Numbered from the stretch's first letter, positions 8,829 through 17,716 are shown. The stretch: DNA of 64,000 bases from an uncultured Pelagibacteraceae bacterium (GCA_902592275.1 CACJDW010000006.1:1-64000); one strand, 5' to 3'. The notes: a model not told the origin generated them from the sequence alone. A program made the numbers and translations.

Positions 8829-10382
8829 ATGTTAAATAAAAGAGCAGATAAACTTGAATTATTAAGAATTGCTGAAGCTGTAGCTTTAGAAAAATCAATT
8901 GATAAAGAACTAATTATAAGTTCTATGGAAACTGGTATTGCTAAAGCTGCAAAATCAAAATTTGGACAGGAAAATGAAATTAAAGTTTCTATCAATAGAG
9001 ACAATGGAGATATTGAGCTTTTTAGAAAATTAATAATCGCCGAAAATCCAGAAAATGCAAATACAGAGATAAAATTAGAAGATGCAATTAATTTAAATGA
9101 ATTAAATAAAGATAAATCTATTGGTGATGAAGTATTGCAGCCACTTCCTTCATTTGATTTTGGAAGAATAGCTGCGCAAACCGCAAAGCAGGTGATTAGT
9201 TTTAATGTAAGAGAAGCTGAAAGAGAAAGACAATTTAATGATTTTATTGATAAGAAAGACACAATTTTAAGTGGAATTGTAAAGAGATTAGAATTTGGAA
9301 ATGTAATTGTTGATTTAGGTAGAACTGAAGCAATAATTCAAAAAAATGAATTAATACCTCGTGAAAATATTAAAGCAGGTGATCGTATAAAAGCTTATTG
9401 TTATGACGTTAGAAGAGAACCTAGAGGGCAACAAATATTTCTATCGAGAGCTCATCCTAAATTTATGGAAAAACTTTTTGTTCAAGAGGTTCCAGAAATT
9501 TATGATGGACTAATAGAAATTAAATCTTCCTCAAGAGATCCTGGGAGTAGAGCTAAAATATGTGTGAAAGCAGTCGATACATCTTTAGATCCAGTTGGTG
9601 CTTGTGTAGGAATGAGAGGTTCAAGAGTGCAGGCTGTTGTAAATGAACTTCAAGGAGAGAAAATTGACATAGTTAATTGGTCAGAAGATCCTGCTATTTT
9701 AGTTTCAAATGCATTATCCCCTGCTGAAGTACAAAGAGTTAATGTTGATAGTGAAAGAAAAAAACTTGATGTAATTTTAACTGAAGAAAATTTAAGTAAA
9801 GCAATTGGAAGAAGAGGTCAAAACGTTAGACTTGCAACAAAACTCTTAAATTATGAAATTAATATAATGACAGATGCAGAAGACTCTGAACGAAGACAAT
9901 TAGAATTTAAAGAAAAAACAGAGAATTTTGTAAAAAATTTAGAGTTAGATGAAACATTGGGCCAGTTATTAGTTGCCGAAGGTTTTTCAACTATTGATGA
10001 CATTAAAGATAGCTCGGCTGAAAATTTAATGAAGATTGAAGGTATAGAAGAAGATACTGCTAAAGCATTGATAGAAAGAGCTAAAGAGTTTCATGAAAAG
10101 GATCAAGAGGATATTTCTCAGAGAATTAAAGAATTAGGTCTTGAAGATGCCTTGATTAATTTAAAGGGATTAACACCAGGAATGTTGGTCACACTTGGTG
10201 AACAAAAAATTTTAAGTTTAAAAGATTTTGCAGATTTAGCATCTGATGAATTAACTGGTGGTTATGATGTCGTTAAAGGTGAGAGAGTAAAAATCCAAGG
10301 TTATTTGGAGGATTTTGCTTTATCTAAAGAAGAAGCAGATGAACTAATTATGTCTGCTAGAAATATTGTTTATAAAGATTGA
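8829..10382 (+). CDS. nusA: Transcription elongation/termination factor NusA
   Basis: 517 residues from ATG 8829, preceded by GGAG at 8814. The longer in-frame start at 8790 would translate the terminator hairpin and is rejected. Domains: N-terminal RNA polymerase-binding domain (about 1-125), S1 domain (about 130-200), KH1 and KH2 (SRDPGSRAKICVKAVD, GACVGMRGSRVQAVVNEL, SKAIGRRGQNVRLATKLL), then two C-terminal helix-hairpin-helix acidic repeats (from about 365). Together these bind polymerase and nascent RNA in pausing, termination and antitermination. It heads the block nusA-infB-rbfA-rpsO-pnp. The usual upstream rimP is absent. Confidence 0.97.
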   Translation: MLNKRADKLELLRIAEAVALEKSIDKELIISSMETGIAKAAKSKFGQENEIKVSINRDNGDIELFRKLIIAENPENANTEIKLEDAINLNELNKDKSIGDEVLQPLPSFDFGRIAAQTAKQVISFNVREAERERQFNDFIDKKDTILSGIVKRLEFGNVIVDLGRTEAIIQKNELIPRENIKAGDRIKAYCYDVRREPRGQQIFLSRAHPKFMEKLFVQEVPEIYDGLIEIKSSSRDPGSRAKICVKAVDTSLDPVGACVGMRGSRVQAVVNELQGEKIDIVNWSEDPAILVSNALSPAEVQRVNVDSERKKLDVILTEENLSKAIGRRGQNVRLATKLLNYEINIMTDAEDSERRQLEFKEKTENFVKNLELDETLGQLLVAEGFSTIDDIKDSSAENLMKIEGIEEDTAKALIERAKEFHEKDQEDISQRIKELGLEDALINLKGLTPGMLVTLGEQKILSLKDFADLASDELTGGYDVVKGERVKIQGYLEDFALSKEEADELIMSARNIVYKD

Positions 10383-10392
10383 GTAATGAGGT

Positions 10393-12612
10393 ATGGAGAA
10401 AAAAACAAGATTAACAATTTCAGGCTCAGCCAAAAAATCAATCAAGAACATTGAGATTACTAAATCTCAAGGAAAAAATTCTGTAGTAATTGAAAAACAA
10501 ACTGGAAAATTATCGAGTAGAGGTGGATCATTTAGATCTAGTACGAATAAGCCAAGAACAACCTCAACTTTCAACAGAGGAGCACCATTAAAACCTTCAT
10601 TTAATCCTAAATCACCCCCTATAACAAACGATTTTGAAAAGAGAAAACTAGCAGAGCAAAGAGCTACTAAACGACTTAAAGGAGATAGTGAAAGCAAAGA
10701 TAGAAAAACTTTAAAAGCTGGAACAAAAAAGAGAGAGTTAAAGTTAACGGTGTCAAGAGCGCTAAGTGATGAGATTGATGCAAAACAAAGAAGCTTAGCA
10801 TCAGTAAAAAGAGCAAGACAAAAAGAAATTAAAAATGCTACAAAAGATGATTCTCAAGAAAATTTAAAACCGATTAAAAGAGATGTTAATATTCCTGAAG
10901 CAATCACAGTAAGAGAACTTGCAAACAGAATGGCTGAACAATCAAGCAATGTAATTAAGCATTTATTTGGTATGGGTGTTACTGTGACTATCAATCAAAC
11001 ATTAGCTGCAGATACTGCAGAATATTTAGTTAAAGAATTTGGTCACAATCCAATTAGGGAAGAGAAAGCAGAAGAAATAATTCAAAAAATAAAAGCTTCA
11101 AGAACTGAAAATTTAAAAAATCGACCCCCAATAGTTACGGTAATGGGACATGTGGATCATGGTAAGACCTCAGTACTAGATGTGCTCAGAAGTGCAAATG
11201 TAGTTTCAGGAGAATTTGGTGGAATAACTCAACATATTGGAGCCTATCAAATTGAAAGTCAGGGTAATAAATTAACATTTATTGATACTCCAGGTCATGC
11301 TGCATTTACAGAAATGAGAGCAAGAGGATCAAAATTAACAGACGTGGTTGTATTAGTAGTTGCCGCTGATGATGGAGTTAAACCTCAAACAGTTGAATCT
11401 ATAAAACACGCTAAAGCCGCAAATGTTCCAATAGTTGTAGCAATAAATAAATGCGATTTACCAGATGCAGATCCACAGAAAATAAAAAATCAATTATTAG
11501 AGCATGAATTAATTGCGGAAGACTTATCTGGTGATACTTTAATGGTTGAGATTTCAACTAAAACAAAACAAAACTTAGATAAATTAGTAGAGTCAATAAT
11601 ACTACAAGCGGAGATTTTAGATCTTAAAACGGATTATGAATCTAAAGCTACAGGTATAGTTTTAGAGTCCAAAATTGATGTTGGTAGAGGTCCAGTTGCA
11701 AATATAATTGTTACAACAGGAACACTTAAGAGAGGTGATTTTTTTGTAAGTGGTTTAAAGTGGGGAAAAGTAAGAGCTATCATTAATGATAAAGGTAAAA
11801 ATATTAATGAAGCATTACCTTCTACTCCTGTTGAAATTTTAGGGATAAATGGTGCAGCCAAAGCTGGAGACGATTTTATTGTTCTTGATACAGAAAAAGA
11901 GGCTAAGACACTGAGTGAAAATAGAGCTCAAGAGAGTAAGGATGGAAAAAATCCACTAACTTTTGCAACACAAGACTCTGCCTTTTCAGATAAATCTACT
12001 GAAGAATTAAATTTAATAATTAAATCTGATGTACATGGATCATCTGAAGCAATCAAAAATGCAATTAGTCAAATCAAAAATGATGAGGTTAAACCTAAAA
12101 TAATTTTAGCAGATATTGGAATGATAACTGAGACAGATGTTACATTAGCGAAAGCTTCAAATGCAGTATTAATAGCTTTCAATGTTAAACCAAGCAAAGA
12201 AGCAAAAAAACTTGCTGAAAATGAAAAGATAAAAATATCTTCATACAACATTATTTATGAAGTTCTAGATTACATAAAACAAAGAATGTCAGGATTATTG
12301 GCGCCTGATGTACAAGAAAAAATTACTGGTACCGCACAAATTTTAGAAATATTTAAAGTTTCGGGTGCAGGTAAAGTTGCTGGCTCAAAAGTAACTGAAG
12401 GAGAAATTAATAGTACTTCAGATGTAAGAATAATTAGAGACGGTGCTATTATTTATACCGGAAAAGTTTCATCAATATTTAGAGAAAAAAACCAAGTAAA
12501 ACAGGTAAGTGATGGTCAAGAATGCGGAATAACTGTTAAAGATTATATGGATTTCCAAAAAAATGACACAATAGAAGCATTTAGTGTTACATCTACTGAG
12601 AGGTCAATTTAA
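10393..12612 (+). CDS. infB: Translation initiation factor IF-2
   Basis: 739 residues, with GAGG just upstream of ATG 10393. A basic, low-complexity N-terminus (about 1-165) leads into the IF2_N motif ITVRELANRMAEQSSNVIKHL. The G domain follows: VTVMGHVDHGKTSVLD (G1), FIDTPGHAAFTEMRARG (G3), VAINKCDLPDAD (G4); then the EF-Tu-like and C-terminal fMet-tRNA-binding domains. IF-2 is the GTPase that places initiator tRNA on the ribosome. The ylxR-like gene commonly between nusA and infB is missing; the gap is 10 bases. The stop shares one base with the rbfA start (TAATG). Confidence 0.97.
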   Translation: MEKKTRLTISGSAKKSIKNIEITKSQGKNSVVIEKQTGKLSSRGGSFRSSTNKPRTTSTFNRGAPLKPSFNPKSPPITNDFEKRKLAEQRATKRLKGDSESKDRKTLKAGTKKRELKLTVSRALSDEIDAKQRSLASVKRARQKEIKNATKDDSQENLKPIKRDVNIPEAITVRELANRMAEQSSNVIKHLFGMGVTVTINQTLAADTAEYLVKEFGHNPIREEKAEEIIQKIKASRTENLKNRPPIVTVMGHVDHGKTSVLDVLRSANVVSGEFGGITQHIGAYQIESQGNKLTFIDTPGHAAFTEMRARGSKLTDVVVLVVAADDGVKPQTVESIKHAKAANVPIVVAINKCDLPDADPQKIKNQLLEHELIAEDLSGDTLMVEISTKTKQNLDKLVESIILQAEILDLKTDYESKATGIVLESKIDVGRGPVANIIVTTGTLKRGDFFVSGLKWGKVRAIINDKGKNINEALPSTPVEILGINGAAKAGDDFIVLDTEKEAKTLSENRAQESKDGKNPLTFATQDSAFSDKSTEELNLIIKSDVHGSSEAIKNAISQIKNDEVKPKIILADIGMITETDVTLAKASNAVLIAFNVKPSKEAKKLAENEKIKISSYNIIYEVLDYIKQRMSGLLAPDVQEKITGTAQILEIFKVSGAGKVAGSKVTEGEINSTSDVRIIRDGAIIYTGKVSSIFREKNQVKQVSDGQECGITVKDYMDFQKNDTIEAFSVTSTERSI

Positions 12613-12980
12613 TGGCAGATAGAATAGGAAAACCAGTGTCACAAAGACAGCTAAGAGTAGGTGAAATGATTAAGCAGTCTTTAAGCATGATTTTTATAAG
12701 AAATGAGGCTAAGGTGCCGAATTTAGAAACGAACACAATAACTGTTACTGAGGTTAGAATGAGTCCAGATTTAAAAATTGCCAAAGCATATGTTCTTCCA
12801 TTGGGAGGAAAAGATGCAGAGGAAACAATTAATGTTTTAAAAGAATACTCATTTTTAATTAGAAAAATTTTATCACAAAAAGTTGTTATGAAATTTTTAC
12901 CAAAATTACTTTTTAGAAAAGACGAATCTTTTGAGTATGCGGAAAAAATAGAAAACTTAATAAAACAAACAAATAAATAG
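12612..12980 (+). CDS. rbfA: Ribosome-binding factor A
   Basis: 122 residues. RVGEMIKQSLSMIF at the N-terminus and ITVTEVRMSPDLKIAKAYV with LPKLLFRKDESFEYAEKIE in the body match RbfA, a KH-like protein that helps mature the 30S subunit at low temperature. Coupled to infB by a one-base stop/start overlap. truB, which normally follows rbfA, is absent and rpsO starts 12 bases later. A 172-residue antisense frame across rbfA and rpsO is a shadow. Confidence 0.95.
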   Translation: MADRIGKPVSQRQLRVGEMIKQSLSMIFIRNEAKVPNLETNTITVTEVRMSPDLKIAKAYVLPLGGKDAEETINVLKEYSFLIRKILSQKVVMKFLPKLLFRKDESFEYAEKIENLIKQTNK

Positions 12981-12992
12981 GAAGAAAGAGGC

Positions 12993-13241
12993 ATGAATAA
13001 AAAGGCACAAGAATTAGCAATGCATGATAAAGATACTGGATCTTCAGAGATACAAATCGCTTTGCTAACAGAGAAAATTGAAACTCTCTCTAAACATATT
13101 AAGCAATTCAAAAAGGATAAACATTCATCTGTTGGATTGTTGAGAGCGGTAAATAGAAGAAAGAAATTGTTAGAATACCTAAAGAAAAATAAAATGGATT
13201 CTTACAAAAATGTACTGTCGAAATTGAATTTAAGAAAATAG
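12993..13241 (+). CDS. rpsO: 30S ribosomal protein S15
   Basis: 82 residues; usual S15 proteins are about 88, and the N-terminus here is slightly shorter. HDKDTGSSEIQIALLTEKI, LSKHIKQFKKDKHS and GLLRAVNRRKKLLEYLKK are the family signature. S15 is a primary 16S rRNA binder that nucleates the platform of the small subunit. The start is preceded by GGAAGAAAGAGG. It lies between rbfA and pnp, the conserved position for rpsO. Confidence 0.96.
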   Translation: MNKKAQELAMHDKDTGSSEIQIALLTEKIETLSKHIKQFKKDKHSSVGLLRAVNRRKKLLEYLKKNKMDSYKNVLSKLNLRK

Positions 13242-13249
13242 AAGTCAAG

Positions 13250-13301
13250 ATAGATAGAACGGAATGGAACGAAACGAACGAAACGAAATGGAAATGAAAT
13301 G
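13250..13301 (+). repeat. Purine-rich near-tandem tract in the pnp leader
   Basis: Between rpsO and pnp the 57-base spacer is built of short GAAAC/GAAAT/GGAAT-like words: purine runs of 2-6 bases separated by single C or T, including ACGAAACGAACGAAACGAAA. The pnp ATG at 13299 is embedded in the last word. The only Shine-Dalgarno-like element is the purine tract itself. The function is unknown; it lies where pnp mRNA autoregulation acts in enterobacteria. Confidence 0.6.
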
Positions 13302-15371
13302 TTTAAAGTATATAAGAAGGAAATTGAAGTAGCGGGAAAGAAGATAAGTTTAGAAACAGGTAAAGTAGCAAGACAGGCAGACGGTGCAATAATCGCAACA
13401 TGTGGAGAGACAGTCGTACTAACAACAGTAGTGGGAGCAAAAAAAGTAAATCCTGATATGGATTACTTTCCTTTATCTGTAAATTATCAAGAAAAATATT
13501 ATGCAGCAGGAAAAATCCCAGGTGGATATTTTAAAAGAGAAGCAAGACCAACTGAAAGTGAAACATTAATCTCTAGATTAATTGATAGACCAATCAGACC
13601 TTTGTTTCCTGATGAATTTAAAAATGAAGTACAGTTATTACCAACAGTAATTTCATACGATAAAGAAAATGAACCAGATATTTTGTCAATTAATGCATCT
13701 TCAGCAGCTTTAGCTATATCAGGAATGCCATTTATGGGTCCTGTAGGTGCTTCAAGAGTTGGTTTTGTAGATGGAAAATATGTTTTAAACCCATCTAAAG
13801 CAGAATTAGAAAAATCAAAATTAGATCTAGTTGTAGCAGGTACAAAAGATGCTGTGCTTATGGTTGAGTCTGAAGCAAGTGGTTTAACAGAAGAAGAAAT
13901 GTTAAATGCAGTTAAATTTGGACATGAAGGATTTGTTCCAGTAATTGAAATGATAGAGGAACTTGCAAAAGAATGTAGAAAACCTGAGTGGATAGTTGAG
14001 AAAAAAGACTTATCTGAAGTTAAGAAAAAACTTGAGGAAACTTTTACGGAAGATCTTAAGACAGCTTTTGCAACAAGAGATAAACAGGATAGATCAAATC
14101 AAATTTCTGAAATCACTGACAAAGCTAAAAAGCTTTATGAAGAAGATGAAAACTACACAGATCTTGATGTTAACGGTCAGTTAAAAAATCTTGAAAAATC
14201 AATTGTTAGAACTGATATTCTAAAAAATAAAAATAGAATTGATGGTCGAGGATTGTCAGATGTAAGACCTATTGAATGTGAAGTGGGAGTTTTACCAAGA
14301 GCACATGGTTCTGCTTTATTTACTAGAGGAGAAACCCAAGCAATTGTTGTAGCAACTTTAGGAACATCTGATGACGAGCAAAGAATTGAAAGTTTAGATG
14401 GATTGCAAAGAGAACGATTTATGCTTCACTATAATTTTCCTCCTTTTTCAGTTGGAGAAACTGGAAGAATTGGAACAGGTAGAAGAGAAATTGGTCATGG
14501 TAAATTAGCATGGAGAGCAATTAACTCTTCATTACCTACAAAAGAAGCATTTCCTTATACTTTTAGAGTAGTTTCAGAGATTACAGAGTCGAATGGTTCT
14601 TCTTCTATGGCTACTGTTTGTGGAACTTCTTTAGCATTAATGGATGCTGGAGTACCAATAAAAGAGCCAGTTGCTGGTATTGCAATGGGATTAATTAAAG
14701 AAGGTGATGATTTCAGCGTCCTTTCAGACATCCTAGGTGATGAAGATCATCTTGGAGACATGGATTTTAAAGTTGCTGGAACTAAAGATGGAATTACTTC
14801 TCTCCAAATGGATATCAAAATCACAGGTATTACATTTGAAATTATGGAGCAGGCATTAAGCCAAGCCAAAGATGGAAGAATTCATATCTTAGGAGAAATG
14901 AATAAAGCATTATCAGCTTCAAGATCTGATGTTGGAAAACATACACCGAAAATGGAACAAGTTAATGTTGATAAAAAAGACATTGCAGCTGTGATTGGAA
15001 AAGGTGGCGCAACCATCAGAGAGATAGTTGAAAAATCAGGTGCAAAAGTAGATGTAAATGATGAAGGTGTAGTCACAGTTGCTGCGCCAGATGAAGAGTC
15101 TAGAAACATCGCAATGCAAATGATTAAAGACATCACTGCAAAAGCTGAACTAAATAAAATTTATTCAGGTAAAGTAATGAAGATTATGGAGTTTGGTGCA
15201 TTTGTTAATTTCTTAGGAAAACAAGATGGACTTGTTCATATTTCAGAACTTGCAGATAAAAGAGTAGCTAAGGTTACAGACGTTGTTAAAGAAGGCGACG
15301 AAGTAAAAGTTAAAGTAATTGGTTTCGATAGAGGTAAAGTTAAACTTTCTATGAAACAAGCTGCTGAATAA
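13299..15371 (+). CDS. pnp: Polyribonucleotide nucleotidyltransferase (PNPase)
   Basis: 690 residues. Two RNase PH-like domains (about 10-220 and 310-540) with [32 protein letters not shown], and the catalytic-region [24 protein letters not shown], then KH ([19 protein letters not shown]) and S1 ([15 protein letters not shown]). PNPase degrades RNA 3' to 5' with phosphate in the degradosome and can add 3' tails. The start is ATG 13299 within the purine-rich tract. This is the last gene of the block; the 28-base hairpin motif lies 15 bases after its stop. Confidence 0.97.
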   Translation: MFKVYKKEIEVAGKKISLETGKVARQADGAIIATCGETVVLTTVVGAKKVNPDMDYFPLSVNYQEKYYAAGKIPGGYFKREARPTESETLISRLIDRPIRPLFPDEFKNEVQLLPTVISYDKENEPDILSINASSAALAISGMPFMGPVGASRVGFVDGKYVLNPSKAELEKSKLDLVVAGTKDAVLMVESEASGLTEEEMLNAVKFGHEGFVPVIEMIEELAKECRKPEWIVEKKDLSEVKKKLEETFTEDLKTAFATRDKQDRSNQISEITDKAKKLYEEDENYTDLDVNGQLKNLEKSIVRTDILKNKNRIDGRGLSDVRPIECEVGVLPRAHGSALFTRGETQAIVVATLGTSDDEQRIESLDGLQRERFMLHYNFPPFSVGETGRIGTGRREIGHGKLAWRAINSSLPTKEAFPYTFRVVSEITESNGSSSMATVCGTSLALMDAGVPIKEPVAGIAMGLIKEGDDFSVLSDILGDEDHLGDMDFKVAGTKDGITSLQMDIKITGITFEIMEQALSQAKDGRIHILGEMNKALSASRSDVGKHTPKMEQVNVDKKDIAAVIGKGGATIREIVEKSGAKVDVNDEGVVTVAAPDEESRNIAMQMIKDITAKAELNKIYSGKVMKIMEFGAFVNFLGKQDGLVHISELADKRVAKVTDVVKEGDEVKVKVIGFDRGKVKLSMKQAAE

Positions 15372-15386
15372 AGAATTTAGAGGTTT

Positions 15387-15414
15387 GGGGCACCTGGCAA
15401 CAGAACGCCCCTTC
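15387..15414 (+). repeat. 28-base hairpin repeat, copy 1
   Basis: GGGGC at 15387-15391 pairs with GCCCC at 15407-15411. Inside, CTG (15394-15396) and CAG (15401-15403) close a GCAA loop, a GNRA tetraloop if read on the + strand. An AC/AAC internal loop separates the two stems, and TTC follows. The same 28 bases recur exactly at 16874-16901 in the same orientation. This copy could act as the pnp 3' end, although the T tract is short. Confidence 0.85.
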
Positions 15415-15488
15415 TCATTTGTAAATTAGTTTGCAGTATCAACGTAAATTTAAAAATACAACCGAGTGAGTCGGCCTGTAGTCGGCAT

Positions 15489-16721
15489 TTATTTATATTC
15501 CTTAAAGAATGCTTTCTTATTTTCTGCTTCAGCTAACATCTTCTTAATTTTTGCAATTGTCATGTGACACTCAACATATACTGTACTTTCAGTAATTAAT
15601 TTACCAAGTTCCTTATTAGATAAGTCTCTATTATTTGGTGTTAAGAATTTTAAACCATTTGCACTTGCAAAAGTCTTTAACGTTGATGACTTAATTCCAA
15701 AGTGAACTCCTTGAACACCTTCTTCTACCCATGTTTGAACTGCAATACCAACCACGTTCCCTTTTTGGTTTATAATTGGTCCACCACTATTTCCTTGGTT
15801 AATTGCGGCATCTGTTTGAAAATATGAGTAGTTATCTCCTGCACCTGCTAGAGCTGTAACGACTCCTTTATGAGTTTTAATTGCTGAACTAATCTGTTTA
15901 CCTAAGGGGTACCCAGCAACAACCACATCCTCTAATAAAGACACATCCTCATTAGATACTGCAAAAGCATTTTGTGGATTTATGTCTGTTTTTAAAATTG
16001 CAATATCGTTTACTTTATCTATTGATAAAACTTTTGCTTCAGATTGAGATCCTTTATGAGAAACTTTATTAACCTCACATCCATCTATGACGTGATAATT
16101 TGTTATTACAGTACCATCTTTTAAAACAAAGAAGCCTGATCCAGAACCTGCTGGAACTATTTTGTCATCATCAGGACTTTGTTTTGGTTGTTTCTTCTTT
16201 GGTTCATCTTTAGGTTTTTCAGCGATTTGTTGAATTCTATCGCAAATATTAAAACTAGATCTGTTCTCTTTTAGACTATGAATATAATAGTCAGAAGACT
16301 CTCCATCTCGACTATAATTCCAAGTATAGGTTATTCTTGGGGTATCTTTGCTGCCATATTTTTTTATTAATTTTTTAAGATATTTGGGGTTATCAATATT
16401 GTATTTCTTTTTACCCATATTTGTAAATTGAAACTCCCAGTAATTTTCATTTGTTAACTTATAAATTACTTTGGTATTATCTATGCTTACAATTGGGTGA
16501 ACTCTTTTGTTATATCTTACACTTAGATTTCTTTTTTCTGCAGCACTTCTAGACCAAATAAACTCCTCTATTACAACATTAGTATCAGTATTTAACGTTC
16601 TTGTATAACTTTCAAAGATACTCCTATCGTTTGGATTGTAGCATTCATACTTAATAATTTCTGAATGTGCATTAAAACTTAAAATGAAATTTAGGATGAC
16701 AATGACCAGAACCTTTTTCAT
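15489..16721 (-). CDS. Secreted trypsin-like serine protease (DegP-type catalytic domain, no PDZ)
   Basis: 410 residues with a signal peptide (residues 1-20, cleavage near NAHS). Residues 21-165 are an unrecognised domain rich in aromatic and charged residues. A charged KPKDEPKKKQPKQ linker precedes the catalytic domain (about 190-350). The triad is H210 in VITNYHVIDG, D239 in KVNDIAILKTD and S312 in AINQGNSGGPIIN. No PDZ domain follows, unlike DegP/DegQ; the last 60 residues are helical and unassigned. The product is probably periplasmic. It stands alone on the - strand, flanked on both sides by identical 28-base repeats and by a shared GTCGGCATTTA, so it may be a separately acquired unit. 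Confidence 0.85.
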   Translation of the reverse strand: MKKVLVIVILNFILSFNAHSEIIKYECYNPNDRSIFESYTRTLNTDTNVVIEEFIWSRSAAEKRNLSVRYNKRVHPIVSIDNTKVIYKLTNENYWEFQFTNMGKKKYNIDNPKYLKKLIKKYGSKDTPRITYTWNYSRDGESSDYYIHSLKENRSSFNICDRIQQIAEKPKDEPKKKQPKQSPDDDKIVPAGSGSGFFVLKDGTVITNYHVIDGCEVNKVSHKGSQSEAKVLSIDKVNDIAILKTDINPQNAFAVSNEDVSLLEDVVVAGYPLGKQISSAIKTHKGVVTALAGAGDNYSYFQTDAAINQGNSGGPIINQKGNVVGIAVQTWVEEGVQGVHFGIKSSTLKTFASANGLKFLTPNNRDLSNKELGKLITESTVYVECHMTIAKIKKMLAEAENKKAFFKEYK

Positions 16722-16770
16722 GCTCCAAGACTACCAAATCATGAACCATGAGTCCAAAATATAGGTCTTG

Positions 16771-16792
16771 GCCGACCAACTTTTTGGTCGGC
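16771..16792. repeat. Perfect inverted repeat upstream of the protease
   Basis: GCCGACCAA (16771-16779), loop CTTT, TTGGTCGGC (16784-16792): a 9-base perfect stem, GC-rich against its surroundings. It lies 50 bases upstream of the protease start, in its presumed leader or promoter region. It could be an operator or an RNA hairpin. GTCGGCATTTA at its right end (16787-16797) recurs at 15481-15491 across the protease stop codon. Confidence 0.6.
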
Positions 16793-16873
16793 ATTTAGTC
16801 GGAATTATTCTATAAATTACGTGATTTGATTATTGCTAAGTGTTGAATTATAAGGATTATTGAAACAAAGTCC

Positions 16874-16901
16874 GGGGCACCTGGCAACAGAACGCCCCTT
16901 C
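16874..16901 (+). repeat. 28-base hairpin repeat, copy 2
   Basis: Identical over 28 bases to 15387-15414, with unrelated flanks (AAGTCC before and AAAGTT after). It sits between the protease promoter side and the end of fabI, both on the - strand, so a + strand transcript with the GNRA loop would be antisense to or independent of its neighbours. Copies in the same orientation bracket the protease gene. Confidence 0.85.
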
Positions 16902-16927
16902 AAAGTTTAACCAAATTTATCTATATT

Positions 16928-17713
16928 TTAGGAGATATTTTTAGGATCTGGCATCCCAACCTTGTTGTATCCAGCATCAACATAGTGAATTTCACCCGTA
17001 ACACCGTTTGCAAGGTCACTTAATAGATATAATGCTGAATTTCCAACATCATGGATATCTACGTTTCTTTTTAGGAAAGAATGGTCTTCATTCCATTTAT
17101 ATAAAAATTTTGCGTCTCCAATTGCAGAGGCAGCCAATGTCTTGATAGGTCCAGCACTTATAGCATTTACTCGCATACCTTTGGCACCTAAATCTCTAGC
17201 TAAGTATTTCACACTAGCCTCTAAAGCTGACTTACAAACACCCATAACATTATAATTTGGAATTGCTTTAGTAGACTCGTAGGTTAAAGTTAACATACTT
17301 CCTCCTTCTTTCATTACTTTGGATGCTTCTTTTGCGACTTCAGTAAATGAAAAGCATGAGATTAGCATACTTCTTAAAAAGTTTTCTCTAGTAGTATTTA
17401 AATATTCACCAGATAATTCTGATTTATCAGAAAAAGCAACCGCATGAACTACAAAATCTATTTCACCCCATTGAGATTTAATGTCTTTAAATAAGTTGAT
17501 CACTTCTTCTTTTTTTTCAACATCACAACTGAAAGTGACTTTTGAATTTAATTTTTCAGCTAATGGTATTACTCTTTTCTTAAGAGCATCACCCAAATAT
17601 GTGAATGCTAATTCAGCCCCTGCTTCTGCAAGTTTTTGAGATATACCCCAGGCAATAGATCTCTCATTAGCAACACCCATGATCAATCCTTTTTTACCTT
17701 TCATCAAACTCAT
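16928..17713 (-). CDS. fabI: Enoyl-ACP reductase FabI
   Basis: 261 residues, short-chain dehydrogenase fold. GVANERSIAWGISQKLAEAGAEL is the NAD-binding start, and YESTKAIPNYNVMGVCKSALE holds the Tyr-x6-Lys catalytic pair. FabI reduces trans-2-enoyl-ACP in each elongation cycle. The gene is 3 bases downstream of fabB and is the last of a fabA-fabB-fabI operon, the set for anaerobic-type unsaturated fatty acid synthesis found next to irr in alphaproteobacteria. Confidence 0.96.
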   Translation of the reverse strand: MSLMKGKKGLIMGVANERSIAWGISQKLAEAGAELAFTYLGDALKKRVIPLAEKLNSKVTFSCDVEKKEEVINLFKDIKSQWGEIDFVVHAVAFSDKSELSGEYLNTTRENFLRSMLISCFSFTEVAKEASKVMKEGGSMLTLTYESTKAIPNYNVMGVCKSALEASVKYLARDLGAKGMRVNAISAGPIKTLAASAIGDAKFLYKWNEDHSFLKRNVDIHDVGNSALYLLSDLANGVTGEIHYVDAGYNKVGMPDPKNIS

Positions 17714-17716
17714 AAA

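Noticed and set aside
8783-9262. 159-residue antisense frame over the nusA start
   Set aside because: Shadow of nusA; hydrophobic, serine-rich composition typical of reverse-strand reading.
12593-13111. 172-residue antisense frame across rbfA and rpsO
   Set aside because: No family resemblance and fully covered by two certain genes on the other strand.
15387-16901. The repeat pair as a CRISPR remnant
   Set aside because: Only two copies, 1.49 kb apart, with a gene between and no cas genes; the repeat has an internal GNRA-loop fold.
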